Positions 25,755 through 38,100 are shown, counted from the stretch's first letter. The stretch: 64,000 bases of DNA from Achatina immaculata (GCA_009760885.1 CM019699.1:45723768-45787767), one strand, 5' to 3'. A program made the numbers and translations. Notes: a model not told the origin generated them from the letters alone.

Positions 25755-26475
25755 AATATATATATATAAAAGCAATGGCCCTTGCTTTAGAATGCCGCAT
25801 AAATATATATAACCAATGGCCCTTGCTTTTAACACCACACAGATATATGTAAACATTAGCTCTTGCTTTAGAACACCACACAAATTATATATAAGCAATG
25901 GCCCTTGCTTTAGAACACCACCCAAATATATATAATATATAATATAAAAGCACTGGCCCTTGCTTTAGAACACCACACAGATATATGTAAACAGTAGCCC
26001 TTGCTTTAGAACCAGACATATATGTATACAGTAGCCCTTGCTTTAGAACACCACACAAATATATGTAAACAGTAGCCCTTGCTTAAGAACACCACACAAA
26101 TATATGTAAACAACAGCCTTTGCTTTAGAACACCACACAGATATATGTAAACAACACCCTTTGCATTAGAAACACACACAGATATATGTAAACAACACCC
26201 TTTGCTTTAGAACACCACACAAATATATGTAAACAACAGCCCTTCCTTTAGAACACCACACAAATATATGTAAACAACAGCCCTTTCTTTAGAACACCAC
26301 ACAAATATATGTAAACAACAGCCCTTCCTTTAGAACACCACACAAATATATGTAAACAACAGCCTTTCCTTTAGAACATCACACAAATATATGTAAACAA
26401 CAGCATTTCCTTTAGAACATCACACAGATATATGTAAACAACAGCCCTTCCTTTAGGACACCACACACATATAGA
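25755..26475. repeat. 41-bp minisatellite, about 17 copies
   Basis: The unit is atatatgtaaacaacagccc then ttcctttagaacaccacacaa. The left copies are more diverged and the right ones more uniform. Confidence 0.9.
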
Positions 26476-27489
26476 ACTGGCTGGTTTCACTTGACTAACT
26501 CTGCATTTAAAATGTAAGTAGAGCAATAATTTCATAATCATACTGGGGGCATTAACATTGTTATTATTTTTTTTTATCATAAAAACTTGGACACCTGTAT
26601 ACTTTTTTTTTCTCACAGTGGCCTCCCTTTTAAATGACACAAAATGGTTTGAGAGCATGAATCTTGATGGAGTGTAAGGAAGTGTAGAATATAAGATCAT
26701 CAGCTAAAAAGATTGAATAAAATATTACAAAATACAACAAAAGATATTCAAATAAGAATTACAAAAACCTGGAAATACTGAAAAACCAACAAACATGGAC
26801 TCTAAAAGACTGGGAAAAAAAATAATAAAAGGGCAGAACAAAACAAACAATGAAACGTAAAGGTAAAAGGAATAAAGACACTTATCTGTTGTGTGTGTGG
26901 GGGGGGGGGGAGGTGGTGGGCATATATACTTAAAGGGTTAAGTGAGCACGAAACAGTAAATGGTTGAAGCAGAGCATACAGCTTTCTTCATTCATTCTGA
27001 AAAGAGCTTTGGGTTGCTTTGTGTTGCCTTTATGTGCCTTGTGGACCAACACATTCATCTTCGGCTGAAGAACTTCGAGTGCTTTAGAGATATTATTGGT
27101 GGTGGGTCATTTTTAAAGAAAAAAATTAACATACATTTGGTGATGGTTCTCCGAGTTATGGGTCATTGGTATGCAAAAGTTGTTTTCATATTATCAGTAT
27201 TTTGTTTATACTTTGTTGATATATAATTGCTGGTCAGTACTTGTGAAATGAACCTTTTTTTTTTCATAAATAAATATTTTATACTCTTATAAATAAAATA
27301 TTTTTATTAAATAATTGGTTTTGTCTTTCACAACTAATTTAGTTTCCATTTGCTCATTTTATGACTTCATTTTCATTTTGTGAGTTTGTCTGTACAGATT
27401 CTTATTTAGCTTCTTTGTCATTTTTTTAAACAATCACGATAGTTTGTGGCCATGAAAGATGGAAGCTTTTTAAATCTCATTTCTACATT
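26476..27489. other. No gene recognised
   Basis: AT-rich unique sequence with a G-run at 26901-26911. Short frames only. Confidence 0.45.
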
Positions 27490-27795
27490 CATTTATCTGA
27501 AGAATGTATGAGAAGAGCTGGAGAGACAAAAAAACCTTGTCAAAAAGATAAGAGAGAGACAATGTACTTTCATAGGACATGCAGTGAGAAGAGGGGGCAT
27601 TGAAAATATTATAACAACAGGAAAAATAGAAGGAAGAAGATCAAGAGGAAGACCAAGAGAAATGATACTGGACAGTCTGACGGGATGGTGTGAAAGGAGA
27701 TCACTAACTGAACTGATGGCCTGCATGAAGGATCGTGTACTCTGGAGAAGCATAATAGCCAATGCCAGTCGGCACAACACATGATGATGATGATT
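27490..27795 (+). mobile_element. LINE-C 3' end
   Basis: The + strand gives GGIENIITTGKIEGRRSRGR then PREMILDSLTGW, LMACMKDRVLWRSI and ANASRH, the terminal domain of a LINE protein. It is followed by an (ATG)4 tail at 27781-27793. The upstream part carries shifts. It is a close relative of 28525-28665 and of the minus copy at 60820. Confidence 0.85.
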
Positions 27796-27884
27796 CTACA
27801 TTCATAGCACCGGAAATTCAGAAATTAATTGCATTCATTCTTCTGTACTTGGAGTAATATAATCAAGAGTTTGTTTTATGGTTG

Positions 27885-28010
27885 AGAAGTATGAAAGAGG
27901 CAGAATCAGGATAAACTTAACCTTATCAAGTATGAAAGCCAGAATCAGGATAAACTTAACCTTATCAAGTATGAAAGCCAGAATCAGGATAAACTCAACC
28001 TTATCATCTT
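27885..28010. repeat. 39-bp tandem repeat, about 3 copies
   Basis: The unit is gtatgaaagccagaatcagg-ataaacttaaccttatcaa. Confidence 0.9.
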
Positions 28011-28379
28011 TTCTAAGACCAAATAAAAGACACTCAAGCTGAGAGAGGGAGTATTTAAATTTGAACCCAAAATTTTAATCAGAAGGCTAGGTTTATAATT
28101 TTACTTACAGTTGGACCAATCAGGCCTAATTGTACAACTTCTCTTTGGAGTGAATTTTCGCTAAGGTAATTTTAAACTTCTGGATATTTCCAAACATGTG
28201 GTGACCAAAGATGAGGCAATAAGGAATACATGTTTCAAAATAGAGGACGTTTATTAAAAATGAAAGTGGATACATAATGAGTGTCAAGTGAGAGAAGAAA
28301 TTATAACAAATGGAAGAGAAAAGATGGAAATCAAAATGATAGAGACTAAGAATGAAGTATAAAATGAGAATAGGTACGG

Positions 28380-28757
28380 TAAGGTAAAAATCCCCGTTCC
28401 CATACCATTGAGGCATATTGAAGATACGGTGTTAGGCCCATATTTCCAAGACTATCGGCACATGAAAATGTGAAGTGGTCAGTATCATGCCTGACCTAAT
28501 TTTACCTTCCCAGGTTTCTGACCAAGAAAAATAATACTGGACAGTTTGACGGGATGGTGTGAGAGGAGCTGATGGCCTGCATGAAGGATCGTGTACTCTG
28601 GAGAAGAAATAGCCAACGCCAGTCAGATATAGCATCTGATAATGATGATGATGATGAACATCAAGGCTTTTTTGGTGTTGTGGGACTGCTACTGGGACTT
28701 GGAACCTGGTACCACCAGATTAGTAGACTGAGCACCTAATCACTCGGCCAAAGAGGC
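28380..28757 (-). mobile_element. tRNA-derived SINE, split by a LINE-C tail
   Basis: Read on the minus strand, the head (28757-28664) has ggccgagtgattagg as A-box region, tctactaatctggtgg as anticodon-arm region and ggttccaagtcc as B box. The body (28524-28380) shares tttcatgtgccga, gggcctaacaccgtat and ggaacggggattt with the SINE at 7712-8360. A LINE-C 3' end lies between head and body. The anticodon-arm sequence resembles tRNA-Ser(GCU), which is inference. Confidence 0.78.
28525..28665 (+). mobile_element. LINE-C 3' tip inside the SINE
   Basis: The sequence aataatactggacagtttga, then gggatggtgtgagagg and catgaaggatcgtgtactctggag matches 27660-27770, and ends in (ATG)n at 28644-28655. Confidence 0.83.
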
Positions 28758-29044
28758 TGCCATAAAATGAGTACAAAATGTGAAGTGGAAGAGGGATCAT
28801 ACCGGACGAGCAGAGAGAAAAAATCGTGAGGCAAGACCAAGTTCAGAATGTAAAGATAATGACAGACAGTAAAAGATGAATTTGGAATGTGAAGTGATAA
28901 TGAAAAACTTAATGATTTGCAAGGAATGATAAATTATATTGAGAAAACGAGAAGGGCTGAAAAAAAAACCAGAACCTGGAGGGAGGGAAAGATGAAGGAA
29001 GAAAACAGTGGTGGGGTGGGGTGGGTTGGGGGGAGAGGAAAGCA

Positions 29045-29425
29045 AATGCGATATCTTATATCTTATATCCTTTCTGTGCTGTTAAACGTCACATAGGGCT
29101 CGCAAGTTAGTTGGCCAACATGTCCTGTTTTTGGCGAGCTTTTCAACCTCATCAAGGGATTTTATGCCTACTAATTTGGCCTCTCTTAACAATGTCCTCT
29201 TCAGAGTTTCCCGCGGTCTGCCTCTTTTTCTTCGGTCTCTTGTGTTCCACTTAATAGCTTGTTTTGAGGTTCTCTGACTCTGATCGTTTCTTCCCATCAC
29301 GTGATCAACATATGTCCATCTCCTTTTCCTGATCACCCATGAGACTGGTTGTTGTTCGCCCATCTATCTCTGCATTGTTCTTGAATTCTTTCCACTTGAT
29401 GCAGAGTATTTTAATATATTAATAA
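29045..29425 (-). mobile_element. LINE-B 3' end
   Basis: The minus frame gives QQPVSWVIRKRRWTYVDHVM, DRRKRGRPRETLKRTLLREA and TNLRALCDV. It is the same terminal domain as 798-1213, with a (ATATAAG)n tail seen as atcttatatcttatatcc at 29052-29069. It is open but lacks all catalytic motifs. Confidence 0.87.
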
Positions 29426-30204
29426 ATGCATTATGGGACATAAATAATGACACAGGGGTGGGGGGGGGGAGAATTAAAGACAACAAATTAGCATGTTTAA
29501 AATGCAGGAGAAAGAGGTAACAAGATGCCATAATAAGATATTTAATTCCTTAACAAAAAACTCAAATGTAAAGGAACAAAGAATTTCAATAAATATGCAA
29601 TTTTGCTTCAGTAATTTGTTCTTTTTACAAAATACACCAAAGTAAAATAAACTTAAGCAAACGAAACTTAACACAGAACAAAAATTAACCAGATTAAACG
29701 AATGAAATTAAAGCTAAAAAAATTGATGACCTCTATAGCACAATAACAGAGGATATGATTTCTGGAAACTGATAAAGATAAGCCAGAAAGACACATAATT
29801 ATTAATAAACTCTGAATCATATGCCTGTTTGTAACACAAAAGTGCAGTATATGATTTGTTTATGGCACTATGTATGTCACAGTACGTTGTTGAGGAAAGG
29901 CTGAGCCCAAAGTAACACTGATGCTTTAAATACTGCACTCACTGATGCAGGTTTCATGACTAGGCAAGACATTTTTCACATTGGCTATCAAGAGACTGAG
30001 ATTCTTCTGAGAACAGATCACATGAACATAGATCAAAAGACTACAGAGTACAGCCATCCTGTATATATCATGGACAAAGAGGCCTGCAGTCATTTAAATG
30101 ACAGTTTACTGTTCAGAACTGATGTAAAAAAAAGCTAAGTCACACTATCTGATCAGTAAATGAAATCAAATGGACAATTGCTCAAGTTCCTAACATACAT
30201 GGGT
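29426..30204. other. No gene recognised
   Basis: AT-rich. The segment 29805-29890 (ataaactctgaatcatatgc ... gtatatgatttgttta ... actatgtatg) recurs at 34358-34445 on the other side of the large satellite. Confidence 0.5.
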
Positions 30205-33200
30205 GGCTGTGCCATCAAAAATCATTCGTTTTTAATCTGAATCCAACAATGATCATTGTGTCTTTGTCTGAGTGACTATTCCAATGAAAATCATGGATTC
30301 TTGATCTGTCTTGATGCCTAATCCAATAAAAGTCATTGGGTCTTAATTTATCCGGGTGCCTAATCCAATACAAATAATTGGGTCTTGATCTATATGAGTG
30401 AATATTCCAACAAAATCATTGGGTCTTGATCTATCTGGGTGCCTAATCCAACAAAAATCATTCGATCTTGATCTGTCTGAATGACTATTCCAACAAACAT
30501 CATGGGTTCTTGATTTATCTGGGTCTAATCCAACAAAAATCATTCGATCTTGATCTGTCTGAATGACTATTCCAACAAAAACCATTGGGTCTTGATCTAT
30601 CTGGGAGTCTAATCAAACAAAAGTCATTGGGTCTTGATCTGTATGAGTGAATATTCCAACAGAAGTAACGGGTTCTTGATCTATCTGGGTGCTTAATCAA
30701 ACAAAAATCATTCGATCTTGACCTGTCTGAGTGACTATTCCAACAAAAATCATTGGGTCTTGATCGATCTGGGTGTCTAATCCAACAAAAGTCATTGAGT
30801 CTTGAAATGTCTGAGTTATTATTCCAACAAAAATCATGGGTTCTTGATCTATCTGGGTGTCTAATCAAACAAAAATCATTCGATCTTGATCTGTCTGAAT
30901 GACTATTCCAACAAAAATCATTGGGTCTTGATCTATCTGGGTGTCTAATCCAACAAAAATCATTCGATCTTGATCTGTCTGAATGACTATTCCAACAAAA
31001 ATCATTGGGTCTTGATCTATCTGGGCGCCTAATCAAACAAAATTAATTTGGTCTTGATCTGTCTGAGTTATTATTCCAAAAAAATCATGGGTTCTTGATC
31101 TATCTGGGTGTCTAATCCAACAAAAGTCATTGGGTCTTGATCTGTCTGAATGACTATTCCAACAAAAATCATTGAGTCTTGATCTATCTGGGTGCCTAAT
31201 CCAACAAAAATCATTGGGTCTTGATCTGTATGAGTGAATATTCCAACAAAAGTAATGGGTTCTTGATCTATCTGGGTACCTAATCCAACAAAAAGCATTC
31301 GATCTTGATCTATCTGAGTGACTATTCCAACAAAAATCATTGGGTCTTGATCTATCTGGGTGTCTAATCAAACAAAATTAAATGGGTCTTGATCTGTCTG
31401 AGTTATTATTCCAACAAAAATCATGGGTTCTTGATCTATCTGGGTGTCTAATCCAACAAAAATCATTCGATCTTGATCTGTTTGAATGACTATTCCAACA
31501 AAAATCATTGGGTCCTGATCTATCTGGGCGCCTAATCAAACAAAATTAATTGGGTCTTGATCTGTCTGAATGACTATTCCAACAAAAATCATTGGGTCTT
31601 GATCTATCTGGATGCCTAATCCAACAAAATTCATTGGGTCTTGATCTGTATGAGTGAATATTCCAACAAAAGTAATGGGTTCTTGATCTATCTGGATGCC
31701 TAATCCAACAAAAATCATTCGATCTTGACCTGTATGAGTGACTGTTCCAACAAAAATCATGGGTCTTGATCTATCTGGGTGTCTAATCCAACAAAAGTCA
31801 TTGGGTCTTGATCTGTCTGAGTTATTATTCCAACAAAAATCATGGGTTCTTGATCTATCTGGAAGTCTAATACAACAAAAATCATTCGATCTTGATCTGT
31901 CTGAATGAGTATTCCAACACAAATCATTGGGTCTTTATCTATCTGGGTGTCTAATCCAACAGAAGTCATTGGGTCTTGATCTGTCTGAATGACTATTCCA
32001 ACAAAAACCATTGGGTTTTGATCTATCTGGGCGCCTAATCAAACAAAATTCATTGAGTCTTGAACTGTCTGAGTTATTATTCCAACAAAAATTGGGTTCT
32101 TGATCTATCTGGGTGTCTAATCCAACAAAAATCATTCGATCTTGATCTGTCTGAATGACTATTCCAACAAAAATCATTGGGTCTTGATCTATCTGGGTGT
32201 CTAATCCAACAAAAATCATTCGATCTTGATCTGTCTGAATGACTATTCCAACAAAAATCATTGGTTCTTGATCTATCTGGGTGTCTAATCCAACAAAAAT
32301 CATTCAATCTTGACCTGTATGAGTGACTATTCCAACAAAAATCATTGGGTCTTGATCTATCTGGGTGTCTAATTCAACAAAGGTCATTGGGTCTTCATCT
32401 GCCTGAGTTATTATTTCAACAAAAACCATGGGTTCTTGATCTATCTGGGTGTCTAATCCAACAAAACATTCGATCTTGACCTGTCTGAGTGACTATTCCA
32501 ACAAAAATCATTTGGTCTTGATCTATCTGGGCGTCTAATCAAACAAAATTAAATGGGTCTTGATCTGTCTGAATGACTATTCCAAAAAAAATCATTGGGT
32601 CTTGATCTATCTGGGTGTCTAATCCAACAAAATTCATTGGGTCTTGATCTGTCCTAGTTATTATTCTAACAAAAATCGTGGGTTCTTGATCTATCTGGGT
32701 GTCTAATCCAACAAAAATTATTCGATCTTGATCTGTCTGAATGACTATTCCAACAAAAGTCATTGGGTCTTGATCTATCTGGGCGCCTAATCAAACAAAA
32801 TTAATTGTGTCTTGATCTGTCTGATTTATTATTCCAACAAAAATCATTGGTTCTTGATCTATCTGGGTGTCTAATCCAACAAAAATCAGTCGATCTTGAT
32901 CTGTCTGAATGACTATTCCAACAAAAATCATTTGGTCCTGATCTATCTGAGCGCCTAATCAAACAAAATTAATTGGGTCTTGATCTGTCTGAATGACTAT
33001 TCCAACAAAAATTATTGGGTCTTGATCTATCTGGGCGCCTAATCAAACAAAATTCATTGGGTCTTGAACTGTCTGAATTATTATTCCAACAAAAATCATG
33101 GGTTGTTGATCTATCTGGGTGTCTAATCCAACAAAAATCATTCGATCTTGATCTGTCTGAATGACTATTCCAACAAAAATCATTGAGTCTTGATCTATCT

Positions 33201-34160
33201 GGGTGTCTAATCCAACAAAAATCATTCGATCTTGGTCTGTCTGAATGACTATTCCAACAAAAATCATTGGGTCTTGATCTATCTGGGTATCTAATCCAAC
33301 AAAAGTAATTCGGTCCTGATGTGTCTGAATGACTATTCCAACAAAAATCATTGAGTCTTGATCTATCTGGGTGTCTAATCCGACAAAAATCATTGGGTCT
33401 TGAACTGTATAAGTGATATTCCAACAAAAGTAATGGGTTCTTGATCTATCTGGGTGCCTAATCCAACAAAAATCATTCGATCTTGATCTGTCTGAATGAG
33501 TTTCCAACAGAAATCATTGAGTCTTGATCTATCTGGGTGTCTAATACAACAAAAGTCATTGGGTCTTGATCTGTCTGGATGACTATTCCAACAAAAACCA
33601 TTGGGTTTTGATCTATCTGGGCGCTTAATCAAACAAAATTCATTGAGTCTTGAACTGAGTTATTATTCCAACAAAAATCTATCTGGGTGTCTAATCCAAC
33701 AAAATCATTCGATCTTAATATGTCTGAATGACTATTCCAAAAAATATCATTGGGTCCTGATCTATCTGGGCGCCTAATCAAACAAAATTAATTGGGTCTT
33801 GATCTGTCTGAATGACTATTCCAACAAAAATCATTGAGTCTTGATCTATCTGGGTGTCTAATCCAACAAAAATCATTCGATCTTGATCTGTCTGAATGAC
33901 TATTCCAACAAAATCTTTGGGTCTTGATCTATCTGGGTATCTAATCCAACAAAAGTCATTGGGTCTTGATCTGTCTGAGTTACTATTCCAACAAAAATCA
34001 TGGGTTTTAGATCTATCTGGGTGCCTAATCCAACAAAAATCATTTGGACGTGATCTGTGTGATTGACTATTCCAACAAAAATTATTGAGTCTTGATCTAT
34101 CTGGGTCCTAATCCAACAAAATCATTGGATATTTATCTGAATGACTTGTCAGAGCTGAGA
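30205..34160. repeat. 3.9-kb satellite, 84-bp dimer of 42-bp monomers
   Basis: Two 42-bp monomers alternate. One is tgatctgtctgaatgactat-tccaacaaaaatcattgggtct and the other tgatctatctgggtgtctaa-tccaacaaaaatcattcgatct, with sub-variants (for example gagttattattcc, gcgcctaatcaaac). There are roughly 47 dimers. Both lengths are multiples of three and the consensus has no stop in two minus frames, which gives long minus frames with DRSRPNDFCW- and TDQDPMIFVG-type repeats. There is no start context, splice pattern or unique domain, so I treat it as satellite DNA. Confidence 0.93.
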
Positions 34161-34310
34161 CACTGAAAGATTTTGTTTGAAGAACCGAAAGACTTAGGAT
34201 TATGAGTGTGAAGTTTTTGTTTGAAGAACTGAAAGACTTGGGATTATGAGTGTGAAGTTTTTGTTTGAAGAAATGAAAGACTTAGGATTATGAGTGTGAA
34301 GTTTTTAAAT
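34161..34310. repeat. 51-bp tandem repeat, 3 copies
   Basis: The unit holds gaagaactgaaagacttagg then attatgagtgtgaagttttt, and borders the satellite. Confidence 0.9.
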
Positions 34311-34597
34311 TACAAATAAGGTATTTCATGGGAGACAAAACGTGAAAACCCATGTTGATTGATAAACTCTGAATCATATGCCAGTTTGTATCGTTAAAAG
34401 TGCCATTTATGATTTGTTTATTGCACTATGTATGCCAAAGCACATCGCAAAAAAGGTTCGGAAAGTTTAATTTTGGCCATATCTTGCGATTTTAATCTGT
34501 CCTTGAGGCAGGCCTCCTGTAGATGTGGTCTCTCTTTTTTGCTAATAAAGTCATCCCTTGTAGGTTGGAATAAAACCATTACTGCAGTTGTTTTCAC

Positions 34598-36000
34598 TTA
34601 GACCAATGCTCCGACTTGTGCGCTGCCGTTGGAGAGTGAGACCTGTTTCCTTACAGTCTTCATGTCTGATCTGACTGGTATTTTGGTCCGCTCCACAACC
34701 TTCTTAGCGCCGGTATATCCGGAATCACTTCCGCGACCAGCATCTGCATTTGTAATGTTATCTAGGTCTACATTTTCCTCTTTCATCAGAGAGGTCTCCT
34801 CAACCCAAGTTCCCTGAATCCGGCGCTTAAAAGAGGCATTATGTGTTGGTTCTGCTTGAGCTAACACTGATGAGTCCCTTACATTCAAAGGTCCCTTTTT
34901 CTGAAATCTCTTCCACACAGTCTGAATGCACCAGCCACCTGACGTCCAGAATGGTTTGGTTCTAGCTTAAATCGAAACCTTGATCCTCGTGTATTGTTTC
35001 TACGTCTCCCTGCCTTGCTTGATTTCCTGTTTGATTCTGACTTGTTCCGGAAAAGAAAGGATCTTCGTCATGGTCACAGTATGCTTTTCGCATTTTTCAT
35101 TTGAAGCTGTCTTTCCCCTCTGCTGGCCTTTATTTTCTAGATGTGGTCCCTGTAAACAATTTATGAAATTATCCGGTATGGCAGGTCCTCGAAAGAAATT
35201 GATTTTTCCATCTAGAACCTGGAAAATCCCTGACCTAGAATTGTCTTCCTCGCTCTGAGTTGATGAACTATTTGAAACTTCGAACCTAGAGATCGGTAGC
35301 CGAGGGGAACGATGTTGATGGTTATCATTTCCTGTGAGATACTCATTGTTCATCCTAGTGTCTTTATTACATCTGGGCTCAGAGTTTGTAAATCCGCTTC
35401 TACTCTCAAATTTGCCAGGAGTTGGATTAACAAAGTACATGTTTTTTTGTTGCCTTTTATAAAACCAAACTCTTTCAGTCTCTCTTCCACAGTTACTGGC
35501 TCGCGCTTGAAAAAGTCGGAATGTTGGAGTCTAGTATGGTTGATCCCTGGCTCAGATTTGATTAAAGGTGATCGGATGAGCGCTTCTTCTTCTGATGCTT
35601 CTCTTGCTCTTTTAAGGAAACTGTCATCGAGGCTGTATCTTTGCCGGAAGTTGTGCACTAAACCAGAGAGAGGTGAAGCCTTTTTCAGAAATTTAAGACT
35701 TTTATGGATAGGTCTAACGCTGCTCTCGTCATCGTCATTTTCAAAAGACACTACAAATTCTGACAGCTCGAACTGCTTCCTGATGACAGAAGAGCGGTGT
35801 TGAGGGTCTCAGTTGATTGACTGTCGCTACCTTTGTTGGCATACAAGGACGCCCCATCTATTTGGCTGTCACATAAGCTGCTATAACCTCGATTTTCCTC
35901 AGCATGGTTGCTTGATTCGGCTGTCACATTCAGCATAACACTTTCTGGTTTATGCAGAGGATAGGCTGCAGATGGTAGTTCTGCTTTGCTGGCGTGGAAT
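34598..36000 (-). pseudogene. Frame-broken coding-like region, unknown protein
   Basis: Four successive minus-strand frames follow each other with overlaps (35936-35751, 35751-35350, 35440-35000, 34918-34598). All have the charged, Ser-rich composition of real protein and no repeat. The likely first exon edge is a good 3' splice site, ttccttttattattcag before a36000, followed by FHASKAELPSAAYPLHKPES. Inner landmarks are VSFENDDDESS, SLKFLKKASPLSGLVHNF, LIRSPLIKSEPG and VTVEERLKEFGFIKG. IKSEP and IKQE fit sumoylation consensus sites, so a nuclear protein is possible. One shift falls exactly in an A7 run (about 35437-35443), so sequencing error and pseudogene are both possible. A further intron may lie at about 34920-34990. 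I do not recognise the family. Confidence 0.5.
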
Positions 36001-36144
36001 CTGAATAATAAAAGGAAACATCAAGCATGGCACGGTTTTTAAACAAAATTGAATAAAACTTTTAAAAAATGGTTCAGTGTTAAGCTTCTACGTGTACGTA
36101 AATAATCAAGACAGCTTCAGAACTTGCTTTTATGATTATTTCAT

Positions 36145-36232
36145 GAGGGGGGGGGGTGAAGACGCATGTCCGATGAGGCAATCAGCGACCCATAGCTGAT
36201 GTGCCAGTGTCAGGGTTAGCGAACAATAGCTG
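36145..36232 (-). repeat. Dispersed repeat DR1, copy 3 (partial)
   Basis: The string gtgaagacg...gtcc.atgaggcaatcagcga matches 42337-42370. It is cut by the gap at 36233. Confidence 0.7.
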
Positions 36233-36332
36233 NNNNNNNNNNNNNNNNNNNNNNNNNNNNNNNNNNNNNNNNNNNNNNNNNNNNNNNNNNNNNNNNNNNN
36301 NNNNNNNNNNNNNNNNNNNNNNNNNNNNNNNN

Positions 36333-37341
36333 TAAAGCAAGAGGAAAGGAGTGTGCAACAATCTATCATGCACTATGTAAAAAGATATGGCAGTCAGGTA
36401 GCTGGCCAAAAGAATGGAAAAGAACTATATTCAAATCACTGTCAATAAATGGTAACTTGAAATTATGCAGAAATTACAGAACCGTTGACCTAATTAGTAA
36501 TGCCAGGAAAATTTTGTTAAAAATTAAAAATCATAACAGGTAGATTTTGTAAGAAACTAGAAGAAGAAGTCAATGTGATAAAAGCTGATTTTAGACAAGG
36601 AAGTGCAACAAGAGATTACATGTTCAATATTAATAAAGGAGAAATGCAGAGAATTTAATGTGAATCTATATTTATCTTTTATAGAATATTCAAAAACAAT
36701 TGATTGTGAACAACACCAGAAACTTTTGAAAATAATGGAAAAACTGGGATTTCCAAGACATTTGATACAATTAATATCATTCTTGTATCTAGACAAATAG
36801 GGAGCAGTAAGAATAAACGGTGAAACAACAACTTTGTTTGACATAAAAAGGGGTCCGTCAGGGGTGCATATTGTCGCCTTAATTATTCAACTTGTAAAAT
36901 GAAAATATAATGAGGAATGTTAGAGAAGATGTAGGCACAGAATATTACATTGCCATAACAATTGAAGGTTATGAAATACCAGATATTAAATTTGCTTATG
37001 ACAAATTATTACTGTACACAAAAAAAAAAGGAATGAAAAAACTAATTATATCAGTCCGTAAGAACAGTGAAGAGCAAAACCTCTATCTTATGTGAAGAAA
37101 ACTAAACTGATGACAACTGACAAAACAAACAAGGCAGCTGAAACATGTATCAATGGGGAAAAATAGAAAGAGATGGAGAGTTTTGAATATCTTGGATCTC
37201 TACTAACTAACAATGAAGATACAATGAGGGAAATTAAAAGGAGGACATATATCGCTCTTAAAAAAGTAAAACAACTAAATAACATATGTACAGGAACATA
37301 CAGAACTACAAAAATAGATTTTAAAGGGCATGCATATTTCC
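36333..37341 (+). pseudogene. LINE-A reverse-transcriptase relic
   Basis: The + strand, with several shifts, encodes CATIYHALCKKIWQSGSWPK, a VDLISNARKILLKI-like segment, NLYLSFIEYSKTIDC (motif A region), LFDIKRGPSGVHIVA (decayed QG.LSP) and IKFAYDKLLLYTKK, where the YADDT catalytic box has become YADKL-like. It continues to the EIKRRTYIALKKVKQLNN region and stops at about 37341, where PLE sequence begins. The loss of catalytic aspartates confirms inactivity. The left end is in the gap. Confidence 0.85.
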
Positions 37342-37970
37342 GGGTCCTAGAACAGCGCCCTATTTTCCAGACCGACTGTTTCCACCCAGATGGAATTAAC
37401 AATGTCTTCAGCTTTCTGTAACTTCTTTAGTTTTCCACCCCCCCCCCCCCGTCTTTTTTAACTCTACTTTCTTTCTCTATGCTACCCCTCCCTACCACCA
37501 CCCTCTTTTCTACTCTGGCAACATATTGGTGGTTATAGGGTCTTGTCCTATTCACCAGTTTCACATTTTCTCCCTGCAGGTGTTTATGTTCTTCATTCAT
37601 TATCTCTCCGCTTTCCCATCCCCCCCCACTCCACCACCACCTCTAGCGGCTATCATGTTTCTATTGACTCCCACCCCCACACCCCTTTCTACCACTTCTT
37701 TTCCTCTTCTCTCTCCACCTCTTCTTTACGATTGGCCCTATCTGGTATCCTTTGTTGTGGTCAGAGTGGTCGTTCCTTCTAATACACACATTTCTGTTTT
37801 CTACTTTTGAAGAAGGCCATATTCAGATAAGTTCTTCGTTTTTTATTTTTATTTTTGTCTCGTGTGTGCATGTAATCCTCGAAAAAGGCTCACGCCGAAA
37901 TATCGGATGTTGTATGTTTTTCATGTATACATTCTCATACTTTCTATTCGTTTTTCTCTGTTTCGTATCA
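37342..37970 (+). mobile_element. PLE-2 3' end (5'-truncated)
   Basis: It begins RVLEQRPIFQTDCFHPDGIN then NVFSFL stop (37343-37421), identical in layout to the last residues of the PLE-2 protein at 49669. The non-coding 3' region follows, sharing aacacctgcagggagaaaat-type, ccgcta, and the hammerhead-like motif at 37875 with the minus-strand copy at 49060-49668. LINE-A lies directly upstream and LINE-B (minus) directly downstream. Confidence 0.85.
37875..37908 (+). ncRNA. Hammerhead-like motif, PLE-2 type, copy f
   Basis: Stem I is ATCC with GGAT, the single strand is TCGAAAAA, stem II is GGC-TCAC-GCC, then GAAA. T-A forms the second pair of a loopless stem III and C is the cleavage-site base (TATC). 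Confidence 0.65.
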
Positions 37971-38100
37971 TCACGTAACCGATATATGTCCATCTCCTTT
38001 TTCTGATCACACAAGAAACAGGTTGTTGCTTGCTAACATGTCTTATCTCTGCGTTGTTCTTAAATTCGTTCCACTTTATTGTGGACGAATGCGCGTGACT
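37970..38100 (-). mobile_element. LINE-B fragment
   Basis: The minus strand gives IKWNEFKNNAEIR, KQQPVSCVIRKRRWTYIGYV, matching 798-1000 of the window. It is internal and has no tail. Confidence 0.78.

Noticed and set aside
30343..33632. Tandem-repeat protein on the minus strand
   Set aside because: Two different frames are open equally, no unique N- or C-terminal domain exists, and the frames end wherever a monomer has an indel. Treated as satellite DNA.
35312..35803. 163-codon + strand frame
   Set aside because: It is the shadow of the minus-strand protein-like region, which has the better composition and a splice acceptor.
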